Positions 1-6,797 of a stretch of DNA of 47,845 bases are shown piece by piece. Position 1 is the first letter of the stretch. Every line of letters starts with the position of its first letter. The position numbers and the translations under genes are program-made. The notes under the pieces are model-generated. The model was not told the DNA's origin. It saw only the letters and a program-made list of their open reading frames with translations, and made no database searches. Source of the DNA: Spirochaetaceae bacterium (GTDB taxonomy: Bacteria > Spirochaetota > Spirochaetia > Treponematales > Rectinemataceae); the NCBI GenBank assembly GCA_025356015.1, contig JANXYO010000086.1, forward strand, positions 1-47,845, written 5' to 3'.

Positions 1-2
1 CA

Positions 3-506
3 AGGGACGAGGTGCTGTTTACCGAGGCCAGGAACCGCGTGCACGCGATGCTACTGATCCACGAAAGCCTCCACCTCTCTGCGGATCTCGAACGGGTGGG
101 AGCCTCGGCCTATGTGCGCGAGCTGATCTCGGGTCTCATGATGGCCCACGAGGGGGAGGAGTCGGCCATATCGGTCGATATCAGGGTGGAGGAGCTCACC
201 CTTGACGCGGACACCGCCCTATCCTGCGGCCTCATCCTCAATGAGCTCGTGTCCAACGCCTTCAAGCATGCCTTTAACGGAAGGGCGAAGGGACTGATCA
301 GTGTCCTCCTGCGCCAGGAGGGCGAGGGCATCCTGCTCTCGGTCCGCGACGACGGGCTTGGGATGAGCGAGGACCTGGAGCTTGCCACGGCGAAGTCCCT
401 GGGTTTGCGGATCGTCGCGATGAAGGCCCGCGAGCTGGGCGGGACCGTGGTCGTGGAGCGGGGTCGCGGAACGAAATTCAGCATGGTATTCAAGCCGAGG
501 AAGTAA
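3..506 (+). CDS. Sensor histidine kinase, C-terminal part (HisKA_2 type), 5'-truncated
   Basis: The reading frame is open from the first bases, so the gene starts outside the window; only the kinase core is visible. A phosphoacceptor-like segment (RNRVHAMLLIHESLH, His inside) is followed by a GHKL ATPase domain with an N box (ELVSNAFKHAF), a G1-like DDGLGM and a SLGLRIV segment. This order is characteristic of the HisKA_2/HWE-like kinases, which lack a classical F box and are often soluble or PAS-linked. The protein would autophosphorylate and pass phosphate to a response regulator, but input domain and partner lie upstream and cannot be named. Its TAA stop overlaps the ATG of the next gene (TAATG), so the two are probably translationally coupled. 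Confidence 0.85.
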   Translation, partial: RDEVLFTEARNRVHAMLLIHESLHLSADLERVGASAYVRELISGLMMAHEGEESAISVDIRVEELTLDADTALSCGLILNELVSNAFKHAFNGRAKGLISVLLRQEGEGILLSVRDDGLGMSEDLELATAKSLGLRIVAMKARELGGTVVVERGRGTKFSMVFKPRK

Positions 507-1012
507 TGAAGGGAATCAGCTTTGCGACGGCGACACGGAGGGACCTTGAGCACTGCGTCGAGATCATGATGGACTCGATCCTGGGCGAGGAGTATTTCTC
601 GCGCGAGCTCGCCGTGGCCCTGATCGCACAGGGGATCTCGAGGAAGGAAATCACCGCAGCACGGGGCCCGGAGGGAGAGATGCTCGGCTTCTTCCGTCTC
701 GTCCTGGACGGGGTGTTCCTCGTGTTCGCCTATGTCCACCTCTTCGCCGTCAAGAGCTCGCATCGCGGAATTGGGATAGGCTCCCAGCTTTTGGCCGAGG
801 CGGAGCGCCAGATCAGGAAGGAGGAAAGCTATCCCGACATCAAGAAGTCCTTCCTCCTCGTGGGGAAGCTAAACCGGAAGGCGAAGGCCTTCTATGAGAA
901 GCATGGATACACGAGGATCGCCACCATGCACGACCTCTTCTCCAAGGGTGACACGGAGTTCCTAATGATGAAGGAACTTGCCCTGGGGAAGATAAAGGCG
1001 GCGAAGGCGTAA
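506..1012 (+). CDS. GNAT-family N-acetyltransferase
   Basis: A 168-residue single-domain protein with the GNAT fold signature. The acetyl-CoA pyrophosphate-binding loop is RGIGIGSQLL around residues 90-99, preceded by the beta-4 strand LFAVKSSH, and the C-terminal motif B segment reads NRKAKAFYEKHGY. These proteins move an acetyl group from acetyl-CoA to an amine, but the substrate cannot be predicted from sequence. The start overlaps the stop of the kinase gene by one base, arguing for co-translation, so it may modify a component or product of that signalling pathway; this link is inference. It converges on the minus-strand VOC gene with 22 bases between, and no clear terminator is visible there. 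Confidence 0.85.
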   Translation: MKGISFATATRRDLEHCVEIMMDSILGEEYFSRELAVALIAQGISRKEITAARGPEGEMLGFFRLVLDGVFLVFAYVHLFAVKSSHRGIGIGSQLLAEAERQIRKEESYPDIKKSFLLVGKLNRKAKAFYEKHGYTRIATMHDLFSKGDTEFLMMKELALGKIKAAKA

Positions 1013-1034
1013 GCGCCAGCCCCCGAAGGCCCGA

Positions 1035-1916
1035 TCACCCGAGCTCTCGCGCCCTCTTAAGCGCCGCGATGTCGAGCTTGGTCATCTTGAGCATGGCCTC
1101 CATGATCTTCTTAGCGCGCGCGGGATCCTTGTCCGTCATGAGCTCTCCCATGTTCGCCGGGACGATCTGCCAGGTCACGCCGTACCTGTCGTCGAGCCAC
1201 CCGCACTGGCTTGTCTTCCCACCTTCGCCCAGCTTGTCCCAGAGCAGGTCTATCTCTTCCTGGCTGTCGCAGTTCACGACGAGGGAGAAGGCGGGGCTGA
1301 AGGTGAACTCATGGGCTGCATTGCTGTCCATCGCCATGAACTCAGTCCCGGCAAGGGTGAAGCGCGCGTGCTTGACCGTGCCATCTTGTCCCATCTCGCC
1401 CTTGGCGAAGCGCTCAAGGCGCTCGATCCGGGAGTTCCTGAACAGGGAGACGTAGTGGTTGATGGCCTCCTCGGCCTTGCCCTGGACCTTGCCAACGAAC
1501 ATGAGGAAGGGGTCGATGCTCTTCCTGCCGCCTCCGAGGTTGAGCTGCCAGGAGAGGCCGAACCTGTCATTGACCCAGCCGAACTTGTCGCTGAACGGGT
1601 ACTTCTGCAGCTCCATGAGGACCTGGCCTCCGGCCGCGAGCTTGCGCCACAGTTCGTCGATCTCCTCAGGTGTCTTGCAGCTCACGAAGAGGGACTGGGC
1701 CGGGGTGAAGGAGTAGACCGGGCCACCGTTGAGGGCGACGAAGTCCCTTCCCTCGAGCTGGAAGGCGGCGGTCATGACCGATCCACTCGGCCCGGGGCCA
1801 GCCTCGCCATAGTGGGCCCGTGAGTTGATCCTCGAATTGCCAAAGATGCCGGTGTAGAAGACGGCGGCTTCCTCGGCCTGGGTATCGAACCAGAAGAAGG
1901 GGTTTATGGATTTCAT
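1035..1916 (-). CDS. Tandem VOC / PhnB-like protein (3-demethylubiquinone-9 methyltransferase fold)
   Basis: A 293-residue protein made of two similar PhnB-like glyoxalase-fold halves (about residues 1-130 and 134-268). Each half begins with an INPFFWFDT or IDPFLMFVG type strand, contains a NSRI turn, and ends with a GWxxDRFG/YGxxWQ strand. The family is named after ubiquinone methyltransferases, but most members are uncharacterised and probably bind small molecules or metal. The frame is open further upstream; the start at 1914-1916 was chosen because AAAAGGAGG lies just before it and because the conserved fold begins there. It follows the broken DHFR-family gene by 14 bases on the same strand, so both were probably one operon. 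A short helical tail follows the second domain. Confidence 0.85.
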   Translation of the reverse strand: MKSINPFFWFDTQAEEAAVFYTGIFGNSRINSRAHYGEAGPGPSGSVMTAAFQLEGRDFVALNGGPVYSFTPAQSLFVSCKTPEEIDELWRKLAAGGQVLMELQKYPFSDKFGWVNDRFGLSWQLNLGGGRKSIDPFLMFVGKVQGKAEEAINHYVSLFRNSRIERLERFAKGEMGQDGTVKHARFTLAGTEFMAMDSNAAHEFTFSPAFSLVVNCDSQEEIDLLWDKLGEGGKTSQCGWLDDRYGVTWQIVPANMGELMTDKDPARAKKIMEAMLKMTKLDIAALKRARELG

Positions 1917-1930
1917 GCGATCCTCCTTTT

Positions 1931-2494
1931 CTATGCGACCGGCTCGTAGCACACGAGGACATTGCCATTCGCGAAAAAACGGGAACTGAGGCGCTTCAAG
2001 GCGATCCTCTTGCCCAGGCTTTCGAACATCGTCCTGCCACTGCCCAGGACGACGGGAATCAGGACCATCTGGTATTCGTCCACCAGATTCTCGGCGGCCA
2101 TTTGCGAGACGATGCTGCCTGAGCCCATCACGGCGATGCCCTGGGCCTCCTTCTTGAGGCCCCGGACGACCTCGCCCAGGCCCGACTTGACGAGCCTGGT
2201 GTTGCTCCAGCCGGCCTTTTCCATCGACCGCGAGAACACTACCTTGGGCAGGGCATTCATGCGCTCGGCCACGATGGGATTGCTCTTGAGCGCCATGGGC
2301 CTTGGCCAGTAGCTCGGCATCATCTCCTATGTGACCCTGCCGAAAAGCAGGGTCCCTGCTCCACTGGCATTCTCGGAGACGAAGGCGTTCCACTCGCTGT
2401 CATTTGGGTCGGCGTGCGCCCAGCTCATGTCGCCCTGGGCATCGACGAAGTATCCATCAAGGGACAGCATGTTGAAGACGATCAGCTTTCCCAT
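1931..2494 (-). pseudogene. DHFR-family (RibD C-terminal) protein interrupted by an in-frame TAG
   Basis: The minus-strand frame from the ATG at 2492-2494 (preceded by AAAGGAG) encodes a 187-codon dihydrofolate-reductase-like protein of the YyaP/RibD_C type: it starts MGKLIVFNMLSLDGYF, reaches LLFGRVT, and continues with EMMPSYWP and the late motif VMGSGSIVSQ. Between T and E lies TAG (2327-2329), where this family normally has Tyr (RVTYEMM). No frame change is needed, so this is a single-codon lesion. TAG is an ordinary terminator for neighbouring genes (terC, citG and the first ABC gene end in TAG), so a recoded sense codon is unlikely. An internal start at 2321-2323 could give a fragment without the nucleotide-binding N-terminus. 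Either a recent pseudogene or a base error. Confidence 0.8.
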
Positions 2495-2613
2495 TTTTGC
2501 CACTCCTTTCCCAAGGCATTAATGTAACGCCGGAAGGAGGTCCAAGGGTGGGGCAAAATGGAGGAATCGGGAGGGCGTAGGGCCCCGGACCGGCGGACCG
2601 GGAGGCCGGGCCG

Positions 2614-3312
2614 CTAGTCGGTGCTTCGCAGGCGCCGGCGGTTGAGCAGGGCAAAGGCGGCGGGGACGGCGAGGCCGACGGCGATCGAGATGAGGACCAC
2701 GGCGATTCCCGGCACGTGCAGCAGTTCGCCGACGATCTTGTCCTCGAAGACCATGCGGCAGCCCGTGAAGGCGATCGCGAAGGCCCCGGCGTAGACCAGC
2801 CACCTCGCCTTGTCGATGAGCATGGAGATGAAGCCTCCCGCGGTCATGAGCAGTGGCATGGAGATGAGGAGGCCGACCACCAGGAGGAAGATGCTGCCGT
2901 GGGCCGAGCCTGCGACCGCGATGACGTTGTCCAGGCTCATCATGAAATCGGCCGAGACGATGAGGAGTATGGCCTGCTTGAAATTGGCCGCTTCCTTGGC
3001 CGCCTCGGCGGCCTGCTCCTCGTTCTCGCTGATGTCGATCTTGAGAAGCCTATAGACCACCCACATGAGGACGAGGCCGCCAGCCGCCGAGAGGAAGGGG
3101 ATGAGCATGAGGAGGGTGGCGACAGAGGTGAGGATGATGCGCAGGACGATGGCGAGGCCGCCGCCGATCAGTATCATCCATTTGCGATGGCCGCGGGGGA
3201 GGGAGGCCGCAGCCATCCCGATTATGATGGCATTGTCACCGGAAAGAGCGATGTCGATGAGGGTAATGTTGAGGAAGCGGACTATGAAATCCCAGCCGAT
3301 CGCTTCGGGCAT
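2614..3312 (-). CDS. TerC / YjbE-family integral membrane protein (probable Mn2+ exporter)
   Basis: A 232-residue protein with about seven hydrophobic segments and the two TerC hallmark motifs with membrane-embedded acidic residues: ALSGDNAIIIGMA near the N-terminus and MMSLDNVIAVAGSAHG in the middle. Members such as Bacillus YjbE/YkoY and E. coli Alx export or buffer manganese, in part to supply exported metalloenzymes; function here is by family. The start at 3310-3312 follows AAAGGGAG at good spacing; an earlier in-frame ATG would add a hydrophilic tail running through a GC-rich hairpin and is less likely. A promoter and a structured leader lie upstream. The gene follows the tct operon in the same direction but probably has its own promoter. 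Confidence 0.85.
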   Translation of the reverse strand: MPEAIGWDFIVRFLNITLIDIALSGDNAIIIGMAAASLPRGHRKWMILIGGGLAIVLRIILTSVATLLMLIPFLSAAGGLVLMWVVYRLLKIDISENEEQAAEAAKEAANFKQAILLIVSADFMMSLDNVIAVAGSAHGSIFLLVVGLLISMPLLMTAGGFISMLIDKARWLVYAGAFAIAFTGCRMVFEDKIVGELLHVPGIAVVLISIAVGLAVPAAFALLNRRRLRSTD

Positions 3313-3327
3313 CTTGCGACTCCCTTT

Positions 3328-3346
3328 GGGCCCCGGGTAGGGGCCC
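3328..3346 (-). promoter_or_regulatory. GC hairpin in the terC leader, next to the ribosome binding site
   Basis: Arms GGGCCCC (3328-3334 and 3340-3346 as reverse complements) enclose a 5-base loop. On the minus-strand transcript this hairpin ends directly before the AAAGGGAG that sets the terC start. It could limit ribosome access or form part of a larger regulated leader. It lacks the conserved GGGGAGUAG core of the yybP-ykoY manganese riboswitch, so I do not call it one. Confidence 0.45.
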
Positions 3347-3410
3347 CTCAAGGACAATCCGGCGCGAGGGGAAGGCAGAACCTGGCGGTCCAGCCCCCCT
3401 CATGCGCCGT

Positions 3411-3440
3411 ACTATCGCATGGAAGCTTTCGAGCCGGCAA
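3411..3440 (-). promoter_or_regulatory. Candidate promoter for terC
   Basis: On the minus strand TTGCCG (3435-3440) is separated by 18 bases from GATAGT (3411-3416). A transcript would start near 3404 and have a leader of about 90 bases before the terC start. The -35 box lies inside the stem of an oppositely oriented terminator. Confidence 0.5.
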
Positions 3441-3456
3441 ACGGCTCGTTTTTTTT
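3430..3456 (+). terminator. Rho-independent terminator facing rightward, with no plus-strand gene before it
   Basis: A perfect 7-bp stem (CGAGCCG at 3430-3436, CGGCTCG at 3442-3448, loop GCAAA) is followed by eight T (3449-3456) on the plus strand. Both flanking genes are on the minus strand, where the same hairpin lacks a U tract and would not work as an intrinsic terminator. It would stop rightward transcripts before they run antisense into tctA. Confidence 0.75.
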
Positions 3457-3479
3457 ATTGAATGCCGTTCCAGAAACGG

Positions 3480-5015
3480 TCAGGCCGCAGCCGCGGGGGT
3501 GGCCCCGCCACCATTGCCGAAGAGCTTCTTGACTCCCTGGATCACGTACTTCCAGTAGGGGTTGGTGATCGCGAGGACGGCGATGACAAGGAGGCCGAGG
3601 GAGATGGGCCGGGTCACGAAGATGCCCAAGGACCCGTCGGAGATCACCATAGCCTGGCGGAAGCGCTCCTCCATCATCTTGCCGAGGACCATGCCGAGGA
3701 TCACCGGCGAAGCAGGTATGTCGGCCCGCTTCATGCCGTAGCCGATCAGGCCGAAGAGGGTCATGAGGAGGAGGTCCTGGACGGAGTTGTTCATCGTGTA
3801 GACGCCCAGGAAGGAGAACATGAGGATGAAGAGGGTGAGGAGGTAGGAGGGCACCTTGAGGAGCTTCACCCACATGCCCACGAGGGGGAGGTTGAGGACG
3901 AGGAGCATGATGTTGCCGATGTACATCGAGGCGATGAGGCCCCAGACAAAGGCGGGCTGGGTCGTGAAGAGGAGGGGGCCCGGCTGGAGGCCGAGCATGA
4001 GGAGGGCGCCGAGCATGATCGCCGTGGTGCCCGAGCCGGGTATGCCGAGGCAGAGCAGGTAGATGAGGGAGCCGCCGGCCGCCGCGTTGTTCGCGGACTC
4101 GGGGCCGGTGACGCCCTCGATGGCGCCTTCGCCGAGCTCCTTGCGGTGTTTGCTGAAGCGCTTCTCTATGCCGTAGGAGACGAAGCTCGCCACCGCCGCG
4201 CCTGCCCCGGCCACGCCGCCGACGAAGAAACCCGAGAGGGTTCCGCGGATGGAGGAGGGCCAGAAGCGCTTCCAGTCCTCCTTGGTGAGCCACAGGCCGC
4301 CCTTGATTGATTCCATCTCGACCTTGCCGGCCGTCTTGAGCTCGGAGAGGTTGATGAGGACCTCGGTGAGGGCGAAGAGGCCGATGGCGACGACGAGGAA
4401 CTCGATGCCGTCCATGAACTGGATATTGCCGAAGGTGAAGCGCTGGACGCCGCTCTGGAGGTCTATGCCGACCATGGCGATCGCGAGTCCCATGAGGGTG
4501 GCGAAGAGGGCCTTGACCATCGACCGTCCCGCCAGGCTCGTGACCACCGTCATGCCCAGGAGCATGAGGCTGAAGAACTCGGGCGGACCGAAACGAAGGG
4601 CGAGCTTGGCCACCAGGGGCCCGAAGAGCATGAGCATGATGGTGGCGAAGGTGCCCGCTACGAAGGAGCCGATCGCCGCGGCGGCGAGGGCCGGGCCCGC
4701 GCGGCCAGCCTTGGCCATCTTGTGCCCGTCGATGCAGGTCACGACCGAGGAGGACTCCCCGGGCGTGTTGACGAGGATCGAGGTGGTCGAGCCGCCATAC
4801 ATCGCGCCATAGTAGATGCCGGCCATGAGGATGATGGCCGAGGCCGGTGGCATCCCGAAGGTGACCGGGATGAGGAGGGCGATGCCCGTCATCGGACCGA
4901 TGCCCGGAAGGACTCCGATCACCGTGCCGAGGAATACCCCGACGAAGGAGAGCAGGAGGTTGAAGGGCGTGGCGGCTACGCCGAAGCCCAGGGTGATGTG
5001 CTGGATGAATTCCAT
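3480..5015 (-). CDS. tctA: Tripartite tricarboxylate transporter, large permease TctA
   Basis: A 511-residue polytopic membrane protein with the TctA signature: the early glycine/proline-rich GVLPGIGPMTGIALLIP segment and YYGAMYGGSTTSILVNTPGE, and a related GxPG repeat in the second half (LCLGIPGSGTTAIMLGALL). In this family the large permease carries a carboxylate delivered by the TctC binding protein, driven by an ion gradient. Length is normal. It lies 15 bases after tctB and is the last gene of tctCBA. No U-tract terminator for this operon is visible downstream; the only strong terminator there faces the other way. Substrate (citrate or another di/tricarboxylate) cannot be read from sequence, though divergent citG hints at citrate or malonate metabolism. 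Confidence 0.93.
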   Translation of the reverse strand: MEFIQHITLGFGVAATPFNLLLSFVGVFLGTVIGVLPGIGPMTGIALLIPVTFGMPPASAIILMAGIYYGAMYGGSTTSILVNTPGESSSVVTCIDGHKMAKAGRAGPALAAAAIGSFVAGTFATIMLMLFGPLVAKLALRFGPPEFFSLMLLGMTVVTSLAGRSMVKALFATLMGLAIAMVGIDLQSGVQRFTFGNIQFMDGIEFLVVAIGLFALTEVLINLSELKTAGKVEMESIKGGLWLTKEDWKRFWPSSIRGTLSGFFVGGVAGAGAAVASFVSYGIEKRFSKHRKELGEGAIEGVTGPESANNAAAGGSLIYLLCLGIPGSGTTAIMLGALLMLGLQPGPLLFTTQPAFVWGLIASMYIGNIMLLVLNLPLVGMWVKLLKVPSYLLTLFILMFSFLGVYTMNNSVQDLLLMTLFGLIGYGMKRADIPASPVILGMVLGKMMEERFRQAMVISDGSLGIFVTRPISLGLLVIAVLAITNPYWKYVIQGVKKLFGNGGGATPAAAA

Positions 5016-5030
5016 GTTGCTTCCTTCGCT

Positions 5031-5537
5031 TTACTCGCCGAGGAGGCCCAGGAGGCCGGGCGGCAGGTTGACCCTGAGCAGATAGGCGAAGACCGCGTAG
5101 AGGCCGAAGCCCGCGATGGCCGCGATGATGGTGTCGCGTACCATGTGCTTGCGGTCAAGGATGAAGGCACCCGCGGTGAACACCAGGAAGGTGGTGATCG
5201 CGTAGCCGAGGGGTTCGAAGGCGAGGGCGTAGGCGATCATCAGGGCTATCATGATGCCCATGGTCTTCCAGTCGGCCTTGGTCTCGACCTTCTCCTCGGC
5301 TCCGATGATCTCGGCGCGGGCAGCGTCCTCTTTGATCTTGCCGAGGACCTGCTGGACGATGTACACGATGGAAAGCAGGAGCATGAGGGCGCCCACGATC
5401 TTGGGGAAGACCGAGGGACCGACCTGCTGCTTGAGCATGGGCGAGGGGATGAGGAAGGCTCCGTAGATGTAGGCGAGAGAGAAGGCGGCCATGATGACGG
5501 CGGCGATCCTCTCTTCTTTCTTGACAGTAGCGGCCAT
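5031..5537 (-). CDS. tctB: Tripartite tricarboxylate transporter, small permease TctB
   Basis: A 168-residue protein with four hydrophobic segments, the usual size and topology of TctB (DUF1468 family). The first segment is followed by VGPSVFPKIVGALMLLLS, the conserved PxxFP-type motif of this family, and a charged cytoplasmic stretch (residues about 65-90, KIKEDAARAEIIGAEEKVE) separates it from the second pair of helices. Small permeases bind the large TctA subunit and are needed for transport but have no known catalytic role. It sits between tctC and tctA; the wide 90-base gap before it contains a strong RNA hairpin that could allow separate stability of the tctC message. Confidence 0.9.
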   Translation of the reverse strand: MAATVKKEERIAAVIMAAFSLAYIYGAFLIPSPMLKQQVGPSVFPKIVGALMLLLSIVYIVQQVLGKIKEDAARAEIIGAEEKVETKADWKTMGIMIALMIAYALAFEPLGYAITTFLVFTAGAFILDRKHMVRDTIIAAIAGFGLYAVFAYLLRVNLPPGLLGLLGE

Positions 5538-5560
5538 GGCTTTGTCTCCGTATAGACGAA

Positions 5561-5585
5561 GGACCGGAGCGATGAACTCCGGTCC
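5561..5585 (-). other. Intercistronic stem-loop between tctC and tctB
   Basis: A perfect 9-bp inverted repeat (GGACCGGAG / CTCCGGTCC, 7-base loop) lies in the tctC-tctB gap. No U tract follows in the minus-strand direction, so full termination is unlikely; such hairpins often protect the 3' end of a binding-protein message and raise it above the permease genes. Confidence 0.6.
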
Positions 5586-5627
5586 CCGTGATTCTCGTAC
5601 CTCAGGCTGGGAAGGAGCTTCTCTGGC

Positions 5628-6608
5628 TTACTTCGCGAAGCCGAGGTTGACCATGAGCTCCTGGTAGGACTTGTACTCGTTGTCGAGGAACTTGGCGAAG
5701 TCGTCGCCGTTGGCGTAGGCGTCGGCCCAGGACTGCTTTGTGAGCATCTCCTTCCAGGTGGGGGTCCCAACCATGGTCTTGAGGGTCTTTGCCCACCAGT
5801 CCTTGGCGGGCTTGGACATGCCGGGGGTGCCGAAGACGCCGCGCCAGACCTCGTAGGTCACGTCGAGCCCCTGCTCCTTGACCGTGGGGATGTCCTTGAG
5901 GTCGCCCGTGAGGCGGACGGCCGAGGTGATGGCGAGGGCGCACACGGTGCCGGCCTGGATCTGGCCCTTGGCCTCGCCGGTGCCGGTGGACACGAAGGAG
6001 ACGTTGCCGCCGAGGAGGGTGGTCATGGCCTCGCCGCCGCCGGAGAAGGCGACGTAGACGAGCTTCGCGGGATCGATGCCGGCGGCCTTGGCGACCTTGC
6101 AGAAGGCGAGGTGGTCCATCGAGCCCGGGGAGGAGCCGCCGGCGAACTTGATCGCCTGTGGATCCTTCTTGACCGCGGCGAGGAGGTCGGCGAGGGTTTT
6201 GTAGGGGGAGTCGGCCTTGACGAGGAAGACCTGGTAGTCGGTGATGAGTTTCGCGAGGGGGGTGAGCTCCTTGAAGTTCTGGGAGAAGGTCTTGTTGATC
6301 GTGTTGATGATGAGGGGCGGGGAGTAGACGACGGTCTCGTAGTCATCACCCGTCTTCTGGAAGATGTAGGCCAGGCCGACGGCGCCGCCGCCGCCCACCT
6401 TGTTGATGACGGACATGGGCTGAGTGTAGAGCTTCTCCTTCTCGAGGGTGACGTTGAGGGTGCGCGCGATGGCGTCCCAGCCGCCGCCGGCGCCGGAGGG
6501 GGCGACGATCTCGAGGGGCTTGGAAGGGTAGGCGGGCGCGGCCGCGGCCGAAGCCACGATGCCGAAGGCGAGGACGAGAGCGACAAGGACGAATACGCTC
6601 TTATTCAT
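5628..6608 (-). CDS. tctC: Tripartite tricarboxylate transporter, periplasmic binding protein TctC (Bug family)
   Basis: A 326-residue secreted solute-binding protein. The N-terminus is a signal peptide (MNKSVFVLVALVLAFGIVAS, then AAAAPAYP), followed by the Bug-family opening YPSKPLEIVAPSGAGGGWD, whose glycine loop binds a carboxylate. No lipobox Cys is seen, so it is probably free in the periplasm. It binds substrate and docks on TctA/TctB. The start has AAGGAG in front. It is the first gene of tctCBA and diverges from citG across about 190 bases, where shared regulation would be expected; two-component control (TctDE type) is common in the family but no such regulator is present in the window. 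Confidence 0.92.
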   Translation of the reverse strand: MNKSVFVLVALVLAFGIVASAAAAPAYPSKPLEIVAPSGAGGGWDAIARTLNVTLEKEKLYTQPMSVINKVGGGGAVGLAYIFQKTGDDYETVVYSPPLIINTINKTFSQNFKELTPLAKLITDYQVFLVKADSPYKTLADLLAAVKKDPQAIKFAGGSSPGSMDHLAFCKVAKAAGIDPAKLVYVAFSGGGEAMTTLLGGNVSFVSTGTGEAKGQIQAGTVCALAITSAVRLTGDLKDIPTVKEQGLDVTYEVWRGVFGTPGMSKPAKDWWAKTLKTMVGTPTWKEMLTKQSWADAYANGDDFAKFLDNEYKSYQELMVNLGFAK

Positions 6609-6684
6609 GTCTTGCTCCTTGGGGGATGGGAGAGGGACTCTCCGTGGTTTAGTGGCAGTCTAAGGGCTAGATCAATTACGGTAT

Positions 6685-6724
6685 GTAGGATGAGGTTTCA
6701 TTCCCTTGTAGGTGCTCGTCCTAC
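6685..6724 (+). promoter_or_regulatory. Long inverted repeat in the tctC-citG intergenic region
   Basis: GTAGGATGAG (6685-6694) pairs with CTCGTCCTAC (6715-6724) over 10 positions, with one G-U pair on the plus-strand RNA and a 20-base loop. It could be a regulator site shared by the divergent genes or a stem-loop in a rightward transcript. No protein partner can be named. Confidence 0.45.
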
Positions 6725-6785
6725 GGCGCTGGCGGGATGGTCGCGGCCCGGGGGAGGGAACTGGAGGAGCTTGGGGGATGCGGGC

Positions 6786-6791
6786 TATAGT
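6786..6791 (+). promoter_or_regulatory. -10 box for a probably leaderless citG message
   Basis: TATAGT lies 6 bases before the citG ATG. No convincing -35 box is found at 16-18 bases, and no usable Shine-Dalgarno precedes the ATG, so the start of transcription would fall at or next to the start codon. Confidence 0.45.
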
Positions 6792-6797
6792 CCTGCC

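Noticed and set aside
2327-2329. TAG in the DHFR-family gene as a recoded amino acid (pyrrolysine or suppressed amber)
   Set aside because: TAG ends several neighbouring intact genes, the family has Tyr there, and no downstream recoding element is apparent.
3313-3404. yybP-ykoY manganese riboswitch before terC
   Set aside because: Expected by family, but the conserved GGGGAGUAG core and paired loop are not found on reading the leader.
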